Below are positions 25,477 through 34,200 of a stretch of 64,000 nucleotides of DNA, one piece after another (position 1 is the stretch's first letter; the number at the start of each line of letters is the position of its first letter). The notes under the pieces are model-generated. The model was not told the origin of the DNA and searched no databases. It saw nothing but the letters and a program-made list of their open reading frames with translations. The DNA lies in the NCBI GenBank assembly GCA_002331385.1, contig DCYB01000001.1:62001-126000 (forward strand). Direction: 5' to 3'. Source of the DNA: Comamonadaceae bacterium UBA2121 (GTDB lineage: Bacteria > Pseudomonadota > Gammaproteobacteria > Burkholderiales > Burkholderiaceae_C). The translations under genes and the position numbers were made by a program.

Positions 25477-26763
25477 ATGCCGCCAACCACCTCCCCTTCC
25501 CCATCGGCCAACGAAGCGCTGATGCCCCTGCCCGCAGATCGGCGGGTCTTCCAATGGCACGACCATGCCTCGCTCTGGTTCAGCCTCGGCGTTGGCCTGC
25601 TCGTCATGCAGGTGGGCGCGTATCTGATGCCTGCGCTGAGCACGCAGCAGGCACTGGCCGCGATCGTGCTGGGCTCGCTCATCGGGGCCGGCCTGCTGGG
25701 CTGGGTGGCCAGGATTGCCTGCGAAAGCGGGCTGGCCAGCGCGGGTCTGATGCAAACCGTGTTCGGCCGCCGGTTTGCCAGCCTGCCCATCCTGCTCAAC
25801 ATCGTGCAACTGATTGGCTGGGGCACGTTTGAACTGGTGGTGATGCGCGACTCCACTGTCGCCATTGGCCGGCAGTCGGGCGCGATGACCGAGGCGTGGT
25901 GGACCGTCGGCGCCACCTTGCTCTGGGGTGGCGCCGTCCTGGTGCTGATCAGTGGATCGATGGTGCAACTGGTGCGCCGCGTGATTGCGCGCTTTGCGCT
26001 GCCGCTGGTTGTGCTGTCGCTGCTCTGGTTGAGCTGGCAATTCCTGTCGCTTGCACGCACGCAAGGTTTTGCTGCGCTGTGGAATCGCCCCGGCGAAGGC
26101 GGTATGGGCGTGATGCCCGCGCTCGATCTGGTGATCGCCATGCCGATTTCGTGGCTGCCGCTGGTGGCCGACTATGCACGCCACGGCACCAGCGGACGCA
26201 GTGCCCTGCGCGGCACCTGGCTGGGCTATGCCGTGGCCAACGTATGGTGCTACTCGCTCGGCGTGCTGGTGGCGCTGACGCTGCCCAGCACCGATCTGGT
26301 GACCGCGCTGCTGCTGGCGCAAGGCGGTTTGATTGCGCTGTCGCTGATCCTCATCGACGAAGTGGACAATGCCTATGGCGATGCGTACTCCGGCGCAGTG
26401 TCTGCGCACAGCCTGTTGCCGCGCTGGAGCGTGCGCCGCTGGGGCGTCATCATCGGCACAACCTGCACCGCGCTCGCACTGGTGCTGCCCATGCACAGTC
26501 TGGAGCCATTCCTGCTGTTGCTCAGTTCCGTGTTCGTGCCCTTGTTCGGCGTGATTCTGGGCCGCCTTGCGGGCAAGGGAACAAAGACAGCGCAATTATT
26601 GAAAACTGCGCGCAACGTCCACGCAGTGCCGGTAACGATCTGGCTGGCGGGCATTGCGTGCTATCACCTGCTGCCCAAAATCGCGCCCTTCCTGGGCTCT
26701 GCGCTGCCCACGCTCGCCCTGTGTTTTGTCCTCACCCGACTGCTGACTGCGAAAGCCGACTGA
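25477..26763 (+). CDS. cytX: Hydroxymethylpyrimidine/cytosine-family permease CytX
   Basis: A 428-residue membrane protein with about twelve hydrophobic segments, of the nucleobase:cation symporter-1 (cytosine permease) family. An N-terminal WHDHASLWFSLGVGLLVMQVG segment and a later LPLVADYARHG fit the family. Its TPP riboswitch marks it as a thiamin-pathway transporter, most likely for the pyrimidine precursor HMP, as CytX in other proteobacteria. The gene ends at a terminator about 30 bases downstream. Confidence 0.9.
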   Translation: MPPTTSPSPSANEALMPLPADRRVFQWHDHASLWFSLGVGLLVMQVGAYLMPALSTQQALAAIVLGSLIGAGLLGWVARIACESGLASAGLMQTVFGRRFASLPILLNIVQLIGWGTFELVVMRDSTVAIGRQSGAMTEAWWTVGATLLWGGAVLVLISGSMVQLVRRVIARFALPLVVLSLLWLSWQFLSLARTQGFAALWNRPGEGGMGVMPALDLVIAMPISWLPLVADYARHGTSGRSALRGTWLGYAVANVWCYSLGVLVALTLPSTDLVTALLLAQGGLIALSLILIDEVDNAYGDAYSGAVSAHSLLPRWSVRRWGVIIGTTCTALALVLPMHSLEPFLLLLSSVFVPLFGVILGRLAGKGTKTAQLLKTARNVHAVPVTIWLAGIACYHLLPKIAPFLGSALPTLALCFVLTRLLTAKAD

Positions 26764-26791
26764 GCTCGCCCGCCGCCGATCTCCCCATATC

Positions 26792-26818
26792 ACGCCTGCC
26801 TTTCGCGCAGGCGTTTTT
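26792..26818 (+). terminator. Rho-independent terminator after cytX
   Basis: Inverted repeat CGCCTGC and GCAGGCG with a short loop, followed by TTTTT. It lies 30 bases after the cytX stop and ends that riboswitch-controlled transcript. Confidence 0.8.
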
Positions 26819-26900
26819 GTTGGGCTAGGTATAACAGAGCGCAATTCGGAGGAACTTTGATGGCCTTCGGCCATCCCTCATCGCGTTGACTTAGGTTTTT

Positions 26901-27428
26901 ATGAAGCAGAGGAGAATTCACGCAGTGCAACACCACACCGCATCCAGCCAACCATCCACCACTTCCGCCACCCGCCGCACGCTGGCACGCATTGCCGCTG
27001 CATGCGTTCTGGGCACTGGCCTTCTGGTCACCGGCGTGGCCGCTCAGGCCAAGGAGTTTGTCAGCATCAAAGGCAACACGGTGAACGTGCGCGAGCAGCC
27101 CAACACACGTTCGACCACCTTGTGGGAGCTGGGCTCTGGCTATCCGCTGCAAGTGCAGCAACGCAAGGGCAAGTGGATCAAGGTGCGCGACTACGAAGCG
27201 CCGCTGGGCTGGGTCTATGCACCGCTCACGCAAAAGACGCCGCACCGCATCGTGACGGCACGCACGGCCAACCTGCGCGCCTCACCGACGACCAACTCCA
27301 AGATCGTCGGCAAGTTGCAGCAAAACGAGATTGTGCGCACGCTGAAGAATTCCGGCAGCTGGGCACAGGTGCGCAGCGAGAGCGGCCGCCAGGGCTGGGT
27401 CTCCAAGAACCTGACCTGGGGCTGGTAA
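26901..27428 (+). CDS. Exported SH3-domain (SH3b) protein
   Basis: A 175-residue protein with a signal peptide (RRTLARIAAACVLGTGLLVTGVAAQA, cut near residue 50) and two bacterial SH3 domains: VNVREQPNTRSTTLWEL to GWVYAPL, and ANLRASPTTNSKIVGKL to GWVSKNL. SH3b domains usually bind peptidoglycan peptides or metals, so a periplasmic, cell-wall-related role is likely. The in-frame GTG at 26925 has a better Shine-Dalgarno (GAGGAGA) than the ATG at 26901, and would shorten the product by eight residues. It converges with thiD, 15 bases apart. Confidence 0.85.
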   Translation: MKQRRIHAVQHHTASSQPSTTSATRRTLARIAAACVLGTGLLVTGVAAQAKEFVSIKGNTVNVREQPNTRSTTLWELGSGYPLQVQQRKGKWIKVRDYEAPLGWVYAPLTQKTPHRIVTARTANLRASPTTNSKIVGKLQQNEIVRTLKNSGSWAQVRSESGRQGWVSKNLTWGW

Positions 27429-27443
27429 GCCGCTCGCTGACCT

Positions 27444-28295
27444 TCAGCCGATGATGACTTGCGCAACGGGCGCAAAGCCATGGTTCAAGGGACCATGGCC
27501 TTTGCCCGTGTGCACGTCGGCGCCAGCTTCGATGGCGCGCAGGATGTAGCTGCGCGCCTTTTCTACGGCCTGCAGCAACGGCTCGCCCAGTGCCAGATGC
27601 GCAGCGATGGCAGACGACAAAGTGCAGCCTGTGCCGTGCCCGTTGTGGGTGACGATGCGCTGCGAGCCCAGGCGGTAGTGATCGCCCTTGCCGAGCGCCA
27701 GCAGATCCACCACCCGGTCGCCCGGCAAATGCCCGCCCTTGAGCAGCGCGGCGCGCGCGCCCAGATCAAGCAGGTCGTCCGCTGCGGCATCCAGATCGGC
27801 CTCACCCGCTATCTTGCGCTGGAGCAGCCAGCCGGCCTCATCCAGATTGGGCGTGACCACCGCCGCCAGCGGGAAAAGCTCACGCACCAGCGCGCTTTCG
27901 GTTTCTTCTGCGATCAGCCGATCGCCACTGGTCGCCACCATGACGGGGTCGAGCACGACATTCGGCAGCTGATAACGCCGAATCGCATCCGCCACCACAT
28001 GCACCACTTCCGGCGAATGCAGCATGCCGATCTTCACGGCATCCACGCCAATGTCTTCCACCACCGCATCGATCTGCGCCTTGAGCATCTCTGGAGGAAT
28101 GCCGTGGATGCCGCGCACGCCCTGCGTGTTCTGCGCCGTGATGGCCGTAATGGCGGTCATGCCGTAGCAGCCCAATGCACCGAAGGTCTTGAGGTCGGCC
28201 TGAATGCCCGCGCCGCCACCGCTGTCCGAACCGGCGATCGACAGCACGCGCGCATAGCGGCGCAATGGGTGCGCCGTCTGATTGTCTTTGCTCAT
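27444..28295 (-). CDS. thiD: Hydroxymethylpyrimidine (phosphate) kinase ThiD
   Basis: A 283-residue ribokinase-fold enzyme that phosphorylates HMP and HMP-phosphate for thiamin synthesis. Key elements are SIAGSDSGGGAGIQADLKTF at the N-terminus, DPVMVATSGDRL and the late GHGTGCTLSSAIAAHLA with the catalytic Asp-less HGTGC anion hole typical of ThiD. It is divergent from the thiO operon, sharing a 350-base intergenic stretch that contains the second TPP riboswitch, which faces the other way. No riboswitch is seen in front of thiD itself. Confidence 0.93.
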   Translation of the reverse strand: MSKDNQTAHPLRRYARVLSIAGSDSGGGAGIQADLKTFGALGCYGMTAITAITAQNTQGVRGIHGIPPEMLKAQIDAVVEDIGVDAVKIGMLHSPEVVHVVADAIRRYQLPNVVLDPVMVATSGDRLIAEETESALVRELFPLAAVVTPNLDEAGWLLQRKIAGEADLDAAADDLLDLGARAALLKGGHLPGDRVVDLLALGKGDHYRLGSQRIVTHNGHGTGCTLSSAIAAHLALGEPLLQAVEKARSYILRAIEAGADVHTGKGHGPLNHGFAPVAQVIIG

Positions 28296-28433
28296 GGCAA
28301 AAATTATCGTCCATTCCGCACGACCCTATTCAACACACAAAATCGCTAAGCCCTACCTATAGAACGGGAGGGAGATGCTGCACCGAGGTCGTCGACTTCC
28401 CGTCATTGTGTTGTAATCTGGGTTTCGGACGAA

Positions 28434-28575
28434 ACAGGGGTGCCGCAAGTGCAAACGGGCGGCTGAGAACATACCCTGGGGCCATCCAAGCCTTTCGCAC
28501 GGCTCGCCTTTTGGCATTGCCAGCGCGTTGCGGCGGCCCCGCTACCCGATCCAGACAATACTGGCGTGGGGAGTT
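28434..28575 (+). promoter_or_regulatory. TPP riboswitch with enlarged P3 arm, upstream of thiO
   Basis: TPP aptamer blocks are present: CAGGGGTGCC and GGCTGAGAAC at the 5' side, and CCCGATCCAGACAATACTGG then CGTGGGGAG at the 3' side. Between the GGCTGAGA block and the CCCGATC block lie about 85 bases, much longer than in the cytX copy, so the P3 arm is extended. It should control thiO, thiS, thiG and thiE in response to TPP. Confidence 0.9.
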
Positions 28576-28647
28576 TCTACAGGCGTCACCAGGCATGTTT
28601 TGTCCATCGTTTGGCTATTCATTGGCTACAGGGCGGGAATTGGACAC

Positions 28648-29742
28648 ATGCATCTTCTGAACACACACTCCTCGATCACCATCCTCGGCGCGGGCCTCAT
28701 GGGCCGTCTGCTGGCCGTCGAGCTGGCGCGCAAGGGCCACCGCGTCGAAGTTTTTGAAGCCCAGGGCCCGAGCGCCGAAGGCGCCGCCGCGCGCGTGGCG
28801 GCTGCGATGCTCGCGCCACTGGCTGAGTCGGCCGTGACCGAACCCGGCGTGGTGCGCATGGGCCAATACGCCTTGCCGCGCTGGCAAGAGCTGATTGCGC
28901 AACTCTCGCAGCCGGTTTACTTCCAGCAAAACGGAACGCTCATCCTGTGGCACCGCCTCGATGCGGGCGAAGCCAACCGCTTCCAGCACAAGCTGGAGCA
29001 AACGCAAAAGACCATTCCCGACATCGCGCCACTTCAGGTGCTGAACGGCTCGCAGGTGGACGCTCTGGAGCCGTCCGTTGCCTCCCGCTTTGCCAATGGC
29101 CTGTATCTGCCGGGCGAAGGCCAGCTCGACAACCGCCAGTTGCTGTCGGCACTGGAAAATGCGATGCAGGAACTGGGCGTCGTGGTGCACTGGAACAGCC
29201 CGCGCCAGCCAGAGGATTTCACCCCCGGCACCGCCGGTCAGCCCGATGTGCTGCTCGACTGCCGGGGCCTCGGGGCCAAGCCGACGTGGAATGCGTTGCG
29301 CGGCGTGCGCGGTGAAGTCGTGCGCCTGCATGCGCCCGAAGTCACGCTGGCGCGCCCGACCCGTCTGGTGCACCCGCGCTATCCCATCTACATCGCGCCG
29401 AAGGAAGACCACATCTTCGTCATCGGTGCGACCGAAATCGAATCGGACGACATGTCTCCCGCCAGCGTGCGCTCGGCGCTGGAACTGCTGTCCGCCGCCT
29501 ATGCCGTGCATTCCGGATTCGCCGAAGCGCGCATTCTGGAGATCTGCACCCAGTGCCGCCCGACGCTGCCGGACAACCTTCCCGCCGTGCGCGCCCTGAG
29601 CGAGCGCGTGCTGGAAGTGAACGGCCTGTACCGCCACGGCTTCATGATCGCTCCGGCCATGCTGGACGTGGTCATGCAGGTGCTGGAGAGCGGACAATCG
29701 TCGCTTGCCCCCCGTTTTGATCTTTCCGTGCAGTTGGTCTGA
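28648..29742 (+). CDS. thiO: Glycine oxidase ThiO
   Basis: A 364-residue FAD-dependent amino acid oxidase of the DAO family. The N-terminal dinucleotide motif ITILGAGLMGRLLAVELARKGH is intact, and late segments HPRYPIYIAPKEDHIFVIGAT and VNGLYRHGFMIAPAM match ThiO. It oxidises glycine to the imine used by ThiG to build the thiazole ring. The start at 28648 places the FAD motif near residue 10; the frame extends upstream into the riboswitch, which cannot be coding. First gene of thiOSGE. Confidence 0.93.
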   Translation: MHLLNTHSSITILGAGLMGRLLAVELARKGHRVEVFEAQGPSAEGAAARVAAAMLAPLAESAVTEPGVVRMGQYALPRWQELIAQLSQPVYFQQNGTLILWHRLDAGEANRFQHKLEQTQKTIPDIAPLQVLNGSQVDALEPSVASRFANGLYLPGEGQLDNRQLLSALENAMQELGVVVHWNSPRQPEDFTPGTAGQPDVLLDCRGLGAKPTWNALRGVRGEVVRLHAPEVTLARPTRLVHPRYPIYIAPKEDHIFVIGATEIESDDMSPASVRSALELLSAAYAVHSGFAEARILEICTQCRPTLPDNLPAVRALSERVLEVNGLYRHGFMIAPAMLDVVMQVLESGQSSLAPRFDLSVQLV

Positions 29743-29759
29743 GCCGCTGCCTCCAAGCC

Positions 29760-29957
29760 ATGAACGTGACCATCAACCAGAAGAACACCGACCTGCCAGA
29801 CAACGCCACCGTCGCCGACGCCGTGGCGCACGTGCAGGCCAGACCGCCGTTCGCCGTGGCCGTGAACACGCAGTTCGTGCCCAAGACACGCTATGCCGAG
29901 CACGCACTGGCTGCGGGCGACGCCATCGAAATCATCTCACCCGTCACTGGCGGCTGA
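29760..29957 (+). CDS. thiS: Sulfur carrier protein ThiS
   Basis: A 65-residue ubiquitin-like sulfur carrier. It ends in the required Gly-Gly (residues 64-65, SPVTGG), where the C-terminus is adenylated and thiocarboxylated before donating sulfur to ThiG. The central segment FAVAVNTQFVPKTRYAEHAL is family-typical. The adenylating partner ThiF is not in this window. It lies 17 bases after thiO. Confidence 0.93.
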   Translation: MNVTINQKNTDLPDNATVADAVAHVQARPPFAVAVNTQFVPKTRYAEHALAAGDAIEIISPVTGG

Positions 29958-29976
29958 GTCAGGACTCCATAACGAC

Positions 29977-30786
29977 ATGACAGACAACACCACCCCCGCT
30001 GATCCGTTCGTGCTGTACGGCCAGACGCTGCAAAGCCGTCTGCTGCTGGGCACGGCCCGTTACCCATCGCCCGCCGTGCTGCAGGCCGCCGTTGCGCGTG
30101 GCCGCCCCGGCATGGTCACGGCTTCTCTGCGCCGTCAGGGCAGCAACGCAGCCGAAACCGGCGCCAGTTTCTGGGAACTGCTGCGCAGCCTGAACGTGCC
30201 CGTGCTGCCCAACACTGCGGGCTGCCACAGCGCGCAAGAGGCCATCACCACCGCGCAAATGGCGCGCGAAGTGTTTGATACGCCGTGGATCAAGCTGGAG
30301 TTGATTGGCGACGATTACACGCTCCAGCCCGACACGTTCAACCTCGTGCAAACGGCAGAGCACCTGATCCGCGAAGGCTTCTACGTGCTGCCCTATTGCA
30401 CCGAAGACCTCGTGATCTGCCAGCGTCTGGTGGACGTTGGCTGCCAGGCCGTCATGCCGTGGGCCGCGCCCATCGGCACCGGCAAGGGCCCCGTCAACCC
30501 CTACGCGCTGCAAATGCTGCGCGAGCGCCTGAACGTTCCGCTGATCGTGGACGCCGGACTCGGCCTGCCCTCGCATGCATGCCAGGTGATGGAATGGGGC
30601 TACGACGGCGTGCTGCTGAACACCGCCGTGGCGCTGGCCACAGACCCGGTCGCCATGGCTGGCGCCTTTGCCGATGCCGTCTCCGCTGGCCGCGCGGCGC
30701 GCAAGGCAGGTGCCATGACACCGCAGGAATCCGCCCAGCCCAGCACGCCTGTGCTTGGCACTCCGTTCTGGCACCACAATGGCTGA
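29977..30786 (+). CDS. thiG: Thiazole synthase ThiG
   Basis: A 269-residue TIM-barrel thiazole synthase. It joins deoxyxylulose phosphate, the glycine imine and ThiS sulfur. Signature segments are LLLGTARYPSPAVLQAAV, LPNTAGCHSAQEA, WIKLELIGDDYTLQPD (with the Schiff-base lysine) and VDAGLGLPSHACQVMEWGYDGVLLNTAVA. The start at 29977 is the ATG that leaves a proper N-terminus after thiS. Its TGA overlaps the next start, showing coupling with thiE. Confidence 0.94.
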   Translation: MTDNTTPADPFVLYGQTLQSRLLLGTARYPSPAVLQAAVARGRPGMVTASLRRQGSNAAETGASFWELLRSLNVPVLPNTAGCHSAQEAITTAQMAREVFDTPWIKLELIGDDYTLQPDTFNLVQTAEHLIREGFYVLPYCTEDLVICQRLVDVGCQAVMPWAAPIGTGKGPVNPYALQMLRERLNVPLIVDAGLGLPSHACQVMEWGYDGVLLNTAVALATDPVAMAGAFADAVSAGRAARKAGAMTPQESAQPSTPVLGTPFWHHNG

Positions 30787-31699
30787 TTCCATGACCAGCA
30801 CTTCATCCATCGACGCCATGGCGCAGGCGATTGTGGCGGCGCACGGCGCCGACTTTGCCGACTTCCCCGCGCAACCGGCACCCGCGCCGGCGCACGCCGG
30901 CCCCGTCTATCAGGCCGCGTTGGCCGCGTGCAGCCAATTGGGTTTTATCGCGCACGACGCCGAGAGCGTGGCGCAGGCATGGCAGCAGCAGACCACGCGC
31001 ACCGGCGCGTTCGACGCAGCGCACTGGCCCGACGAACCGGCCGACTTCGGCATGCAACCCATGCCGCATGCCCAGCCTTTTGCGGCATGCCCAAAGCAGC
31101 TCGGCTTGTACGCCGTGCTGCCCGACGCCGAATGGGTAGGCCGCATGGCGCGCGCGGGCGTGCCAACGGTGCAGTTGCGCTTCAAATCCGACGACGCGCA
31201 GGCCGTGGAGGCCGAAGTGCGTGCCGCCGTCGAGGCCGTGCGCGGCACCGATGCGCAGCTCTACATCAACGATCACTGGCGTGTGGCGATTGCTGCAGGT
31301 GCCTATGGCGTGCATTTGGGGCAGGAGGATCTGGATGCGCTCAGCGCCGAGGAAATCCACACCCTGCGCGCCTCTGGCGTGCGCCTTGGCGTGAGCACGC
31401 ACGGCTATGCCGAGATGCTGCGCGCCGACAAGGTCCAGCCCAGCTACATCGCCATGGGCGCGGTGTTCCCCACCACGCTCAAGAAGATGGCCACCGTGCC
31501 GCAGGGCGTGGCGCGGCTGGAGCGCTATGCGCGCCTCATGCGCAACTATCCGCAGGTGGCCATTGGTGGAATCGCTTTAGAGCAGTTTCCCCAGATCCTC
31601 GCCACCGGCGTGGGCTCGATCGCCGTGGTGCGCGCCATCGTCAATGCACCCGCGCCAGAAGCCGCTGCAGCGCAACTCATGCAAGCCATGCGCTCATAA
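30779..31699 (+). CDS. thiE: Thiamin-phosphate synthase ThiE with N-terminal extension
   Basis: A 306-residue protein; normal ThiE is about 210. The ThiE TIM-barrel starts near residue 107 (LGLYAVLPDAEW) and has the expected motifs: VQLRFK, LYINDHWRVAIAAGAYGVHLGQEDL, GVSTHGYAEM, and IGGIALEQFP with GVGSIAVVRAI. It couples thiazole phosphate and HMP pyrophosphate. The first hundred residues form a separate Ala- and Pro-rich segment with no recognised domain; similar extensions occur in my memory of other Burkholderiales ThiE. The start overlaps the thiG stop by eight bases. Confidence 0.9.
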   Translation: MADSMTSTSSIDAMAQAIVAAHGADFADFPAQPAPAPAHAGPVYQAALAACSQLGFIAHDAESVAQAWQQQTTRTGAFDAAHWPDEPADFGMQPMPHAQPFAACPKQLGLYAVLPDAEWVGRMARAGVPTVQLRFKSDDAQAVEAEVRAAVEAVRGTDAQLYINDHWRVAIAAGAYGVHLGQEDLDALSAEEIHTLRASGVRLGVSTHGYAEMLRADKVQPSYIAMGAVFPTTLKKMATVPQGVARLERYARLMRNYPQVAIGGIALEQFPQILATGVGSIAVVRAIVNAPAPEAAAAQLMQAMRS

Positions 31700-31765
31700 G
31701 CTGGGGAACATTTCTCACATCTGGCAATGTGCCGGATGGGCCGCTCATGCCGCCATAATCGTGGC

Positions 31766-33298
31766 ATGAGCAGCAGCAACACCCCCTCCTTCCAGAACGT
31801 CGGCATCGTTGGCACCGGAGCCATGGGCCGCGGCATCGCGCAGATCGCCGCGCAGGCCGGCAGCACCGTTCTTCTCTACGACACCAACCCCGAGGCCGCC
31901 GCCTCGGCCAAGCAGCAGATCCAGCAGCAGTGGAAGCGGCTGGTGGAAAAAGGCCGCATCGAAGAAGCGCAGGCCGGGCAGTGGTCGGCGCGCCTTCAAC
32001 CCGTGTCCGCATTGACGGAACTCGCGCCCTGCGATCTCGTGATCGAGGCCATCGTCGAGCGCCTGGACGTCAAGCGGGCGCTGTTCGGTGAACTGGAGGC
32101 CATCGTCGCGCCAACTGCGGTGCTGGCAAGCAATACCTCGTCACTGCCCATCACGGCCATCGCCGCGCAGCTCAAGACACCAGCGCGCATGGCGGGCTAC
32201 CACTTCTTCAACCCGGTGCCACTGATGAAGGTGGTGGAAGTGATCGCCGGACTCAAGACCGACGCCGCCACCTGCGAACGCCTGACCCAATACGCTCGCG
32301 AGATGGGCCACACGCCCGTGGCGGCGCAAGACACGCCCGGCTTCATCGTGAACCACGCGGGCCGCGGCTACAACACCGAAGCGCTGCGCATTCTGGGTGA
32401 ATGCGTGACCGACGTGCAGACCATCGACCGCATCCTGCGCGATCAGGTCGGCTTCAAGCTCGGCCCGTTCGAGCTCATGGACCTCACCGGGCTGGACGTG
32501 TCGCATCCCGTCATGGAGTCGATCTACCACCAATACTACGAAGAGCCGCGCTACCGCCCCAGCGTGATCGGTGCGCAGCGCGTGGCCGGTGGCGTGTTCG
32601 GGCGCAAGACCCAGGGCGGCTTCTATGCCTATGACAACGGCACACCGGTACTCGACGCCGAGCCGCCCGTGCCGCAGGTCGCCAACATGCCGCCGGTGTG
32701 GGTGTCGACGCGCGCGGCCCGCCGCGCCGAGCTGTACCAACTGCTCAAGGATCTGGGCGCGAAGATCGAGACCGGCCAGTCACCTTCTGCCGAAGCCTTG
32801 ACCATCGTGGCCCCGCTCGGCTTCGACGTCACCACCGTTGCAGTGGTGGAGCGCCTCGATCCCGCGCGCACTATCGGCATCGACATGCTGGTCGAAGACG
32901 CCGCCACCAAGCGCCGCGTGCTCGCCACCAACCCGGCCACGCGCCCGGATTTCCGCGACGCCGCCCATGCACTGTTTGCGCGCGACGGCAAGGCCGTATC
33001 GGTGATTCGCGATAGCGGCGGCTTCGTCACACAGCGTGTGGTGGCAGCCATCGTCAACATCGCCAGCGATATCTGCCAGCAGCGCATCTGCACGCCCAAG
33101 GATCTGGAGACGGCCGTCACGCTTGGCCTCGGCTACCCGATGGGGCCGCTCGCCATGGGCAATCGCTGGGGACCGACCAACATCCTGGAAGTGCTGTTCA
33201 ACATGCAGACCGTGTATGGTGATACGCGCTATCGCCCCAGCCCGTGGCTGCGCCGCCGTGGCGCCATCGGGCTGAGCCTGATGCACGAAGAAGACTGA
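31766..33298 (+). CDS. 3-Hydroxyacyl-CoA dehydrogenase, PaaH type
   Basis: A 510-residue NAD-dependent dehydrogenase. The N-terminal Rossmann motif VGIVGTGAMGRGIAQIAAQAG and the catalytic segments SNTSSLPIT and YHFFNPVPLMKVVEVI are clear; a second, shorter dehydrogenase-like half (from about 400, RDSGGFVTQRVVAAIVN) is typical of the long PaaH/type-2 form used in phenylacetate or fatty acid degradation. It is followed by an enoyl-CoA hydratase gene 53 bases later, so the two act on successive beta-oxidation-like steps. No other paa genes are in view. Confidence 0.88.
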   Translation: MSSSNTPSFQNVGIVGTGAMGRGIAQIAAQAGSTVLLYDTNPEAAASAKQQIQQQWKRLVEKGRIEEAQAGQWSARLQPVSALTELAPCDLVIEAIVERLDVKRALFGELEAIVAPTAVLASNTSSLPITAIAAQLKTPARMAGYHFFNPVPLMKVVEVIAGLKTDAATCERLTQYAREMGHTPVAAQDTPGFIVNHAGRGYNTEALRILGECVTDVQTIDRILRDQVGFKLGPFELMDLTGLDVSHPVMESIYHQYYEEPRYRPSVIGAQRVAGGVFGRKTQGGFYAYDNGTPVLDAEPPVPQVANMPPVWVSTRAARRAELYQLLKDLGAKIETGQSPSAEALTIVAPLGFDVTTVAVVERLDPARTIGIDMLVEDAATKRRVLATNPATRPDFRDAAHALFARDGKAVSVIRDSGGFVTQRVVAAIVNIASDICQQRICTPKDLETAVTLGLGYPMGPLAMGNRWGPTNILEVLFNMQTVYGDTRYRPSPWLRRRGAIGLSLMHEED

Positions 33299-33351
33299 TC
33301 CGCCAGCCTTCTCGCGCATCGTCCAACCACTTTTGATGAGGCCACCCCGCC

Positions 33352-34131
33352 ATGCCCGCTGAACTGCAGAGCGTCAGTCATGACCACACGATGGTGCTCA
33401 CCATCAACGATCCGCCATCGCGCAATGCGCTCGGCCCGGACATCTACGCCGCTGGCGTCGAAGCTCTGAACGGCGCAGAGCGCAATCGTGACATCCGCAG
33501 CGTGATCATCACCGGCGCCAATGGAACCTTCAGCGCGGGCGGCAACCTCAACCGCCTGCAGGCGCGCCGCCAAGAGAGTGCGGAAGAACAGGCGCGCGGC
33601 GTGAACGCGCTGCATGGCTGGATCGACACCATCCGCAACTTCCCCAAACCGGTCATTGCTGCCGTGGAAGGCGCCGCTGCGGGCGCAGGCTTCTCGCTCG
33701 CGCTGGCGTGCGATTTCATCGTGGCCTCGCGCGAAGCCGTTTTCATCATGGCCTATGCGCGCGTGGGTCTCTCGCCCGATGGCGGCGGAACGTGGAGTCT
33801 GGCAAACGCCCTGCCACGCCAACTGGCGATGGAAATCCTGATGGGCGCCGACAAACTGGACGTGCAGCGCCTGCACGCACTCGGCGTGGTCAATCGACTG
33901 GCACAGCCTGGCGCCGCGCTGGACGACGCGCTGGTGCTGGCCAACGCGCTGGGCCAGCGCGCGCCCAATGCGCTGGCCAGCATCAAGGAGCTGGTGAGCG
34001 ACGCGCGTGGCAACAGCCTGCACACGCACCTCGATCAGGAGCGCGATCATTTCGTGCGCAACCTGTCGCACGCCAACGCCGGAGAAGGCATCACCGCCTT
34101 CTTTGAAAAGCGCGCGCCGCGCTACCAGTAA
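33352..34131 (+). CDS. Enoyl-CoA hydratase/isomerase family protein
   Basis: A 259-residue crotonase-fold enzyme. The first oxyanion-hole region FSAGGNLNRLQ and the second, KPVIAAVEGAAAGAGFSLALACDF, are intact, and a typical late segment is ARVGLSPDGGGTWSLANALPRQ, with Asp at the position often used by isomerases (PaaG or PaaF-like). It likely hydrates or isomerises an enoyl-CoA made or used by the dehydrogenase upstream. The exact substrate is not determined. Confidence 0.88.
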   Translation: MPAELQSVSHDHTMVLTINDPPSRNALGPDIYAAGVEALNGAERNRDIRSVIITGANGTFSAGGNLNRLQARRQESAEEQARGVNALHGWIDTIRNFPKPVIAAVEGAAAGAGFSLALACDFIVASREAVFIMAYARVGLSPDGGGTWSLANALPRQLAMEILMGADKLDVQRLHALGVVNRLAQPGAALDDALVLANALGQRAPNALASIKELVSDARGNSLHTHLDQERDHFVRNLSHANAGEGITAFFEKRAPRYQ

Positions 34132-34200
34132 CCCGTTGCACAATACGCCGCGCCACGCACCATTTCGCACGCGCGTGAACAGACACCTGACCGACAGCCC

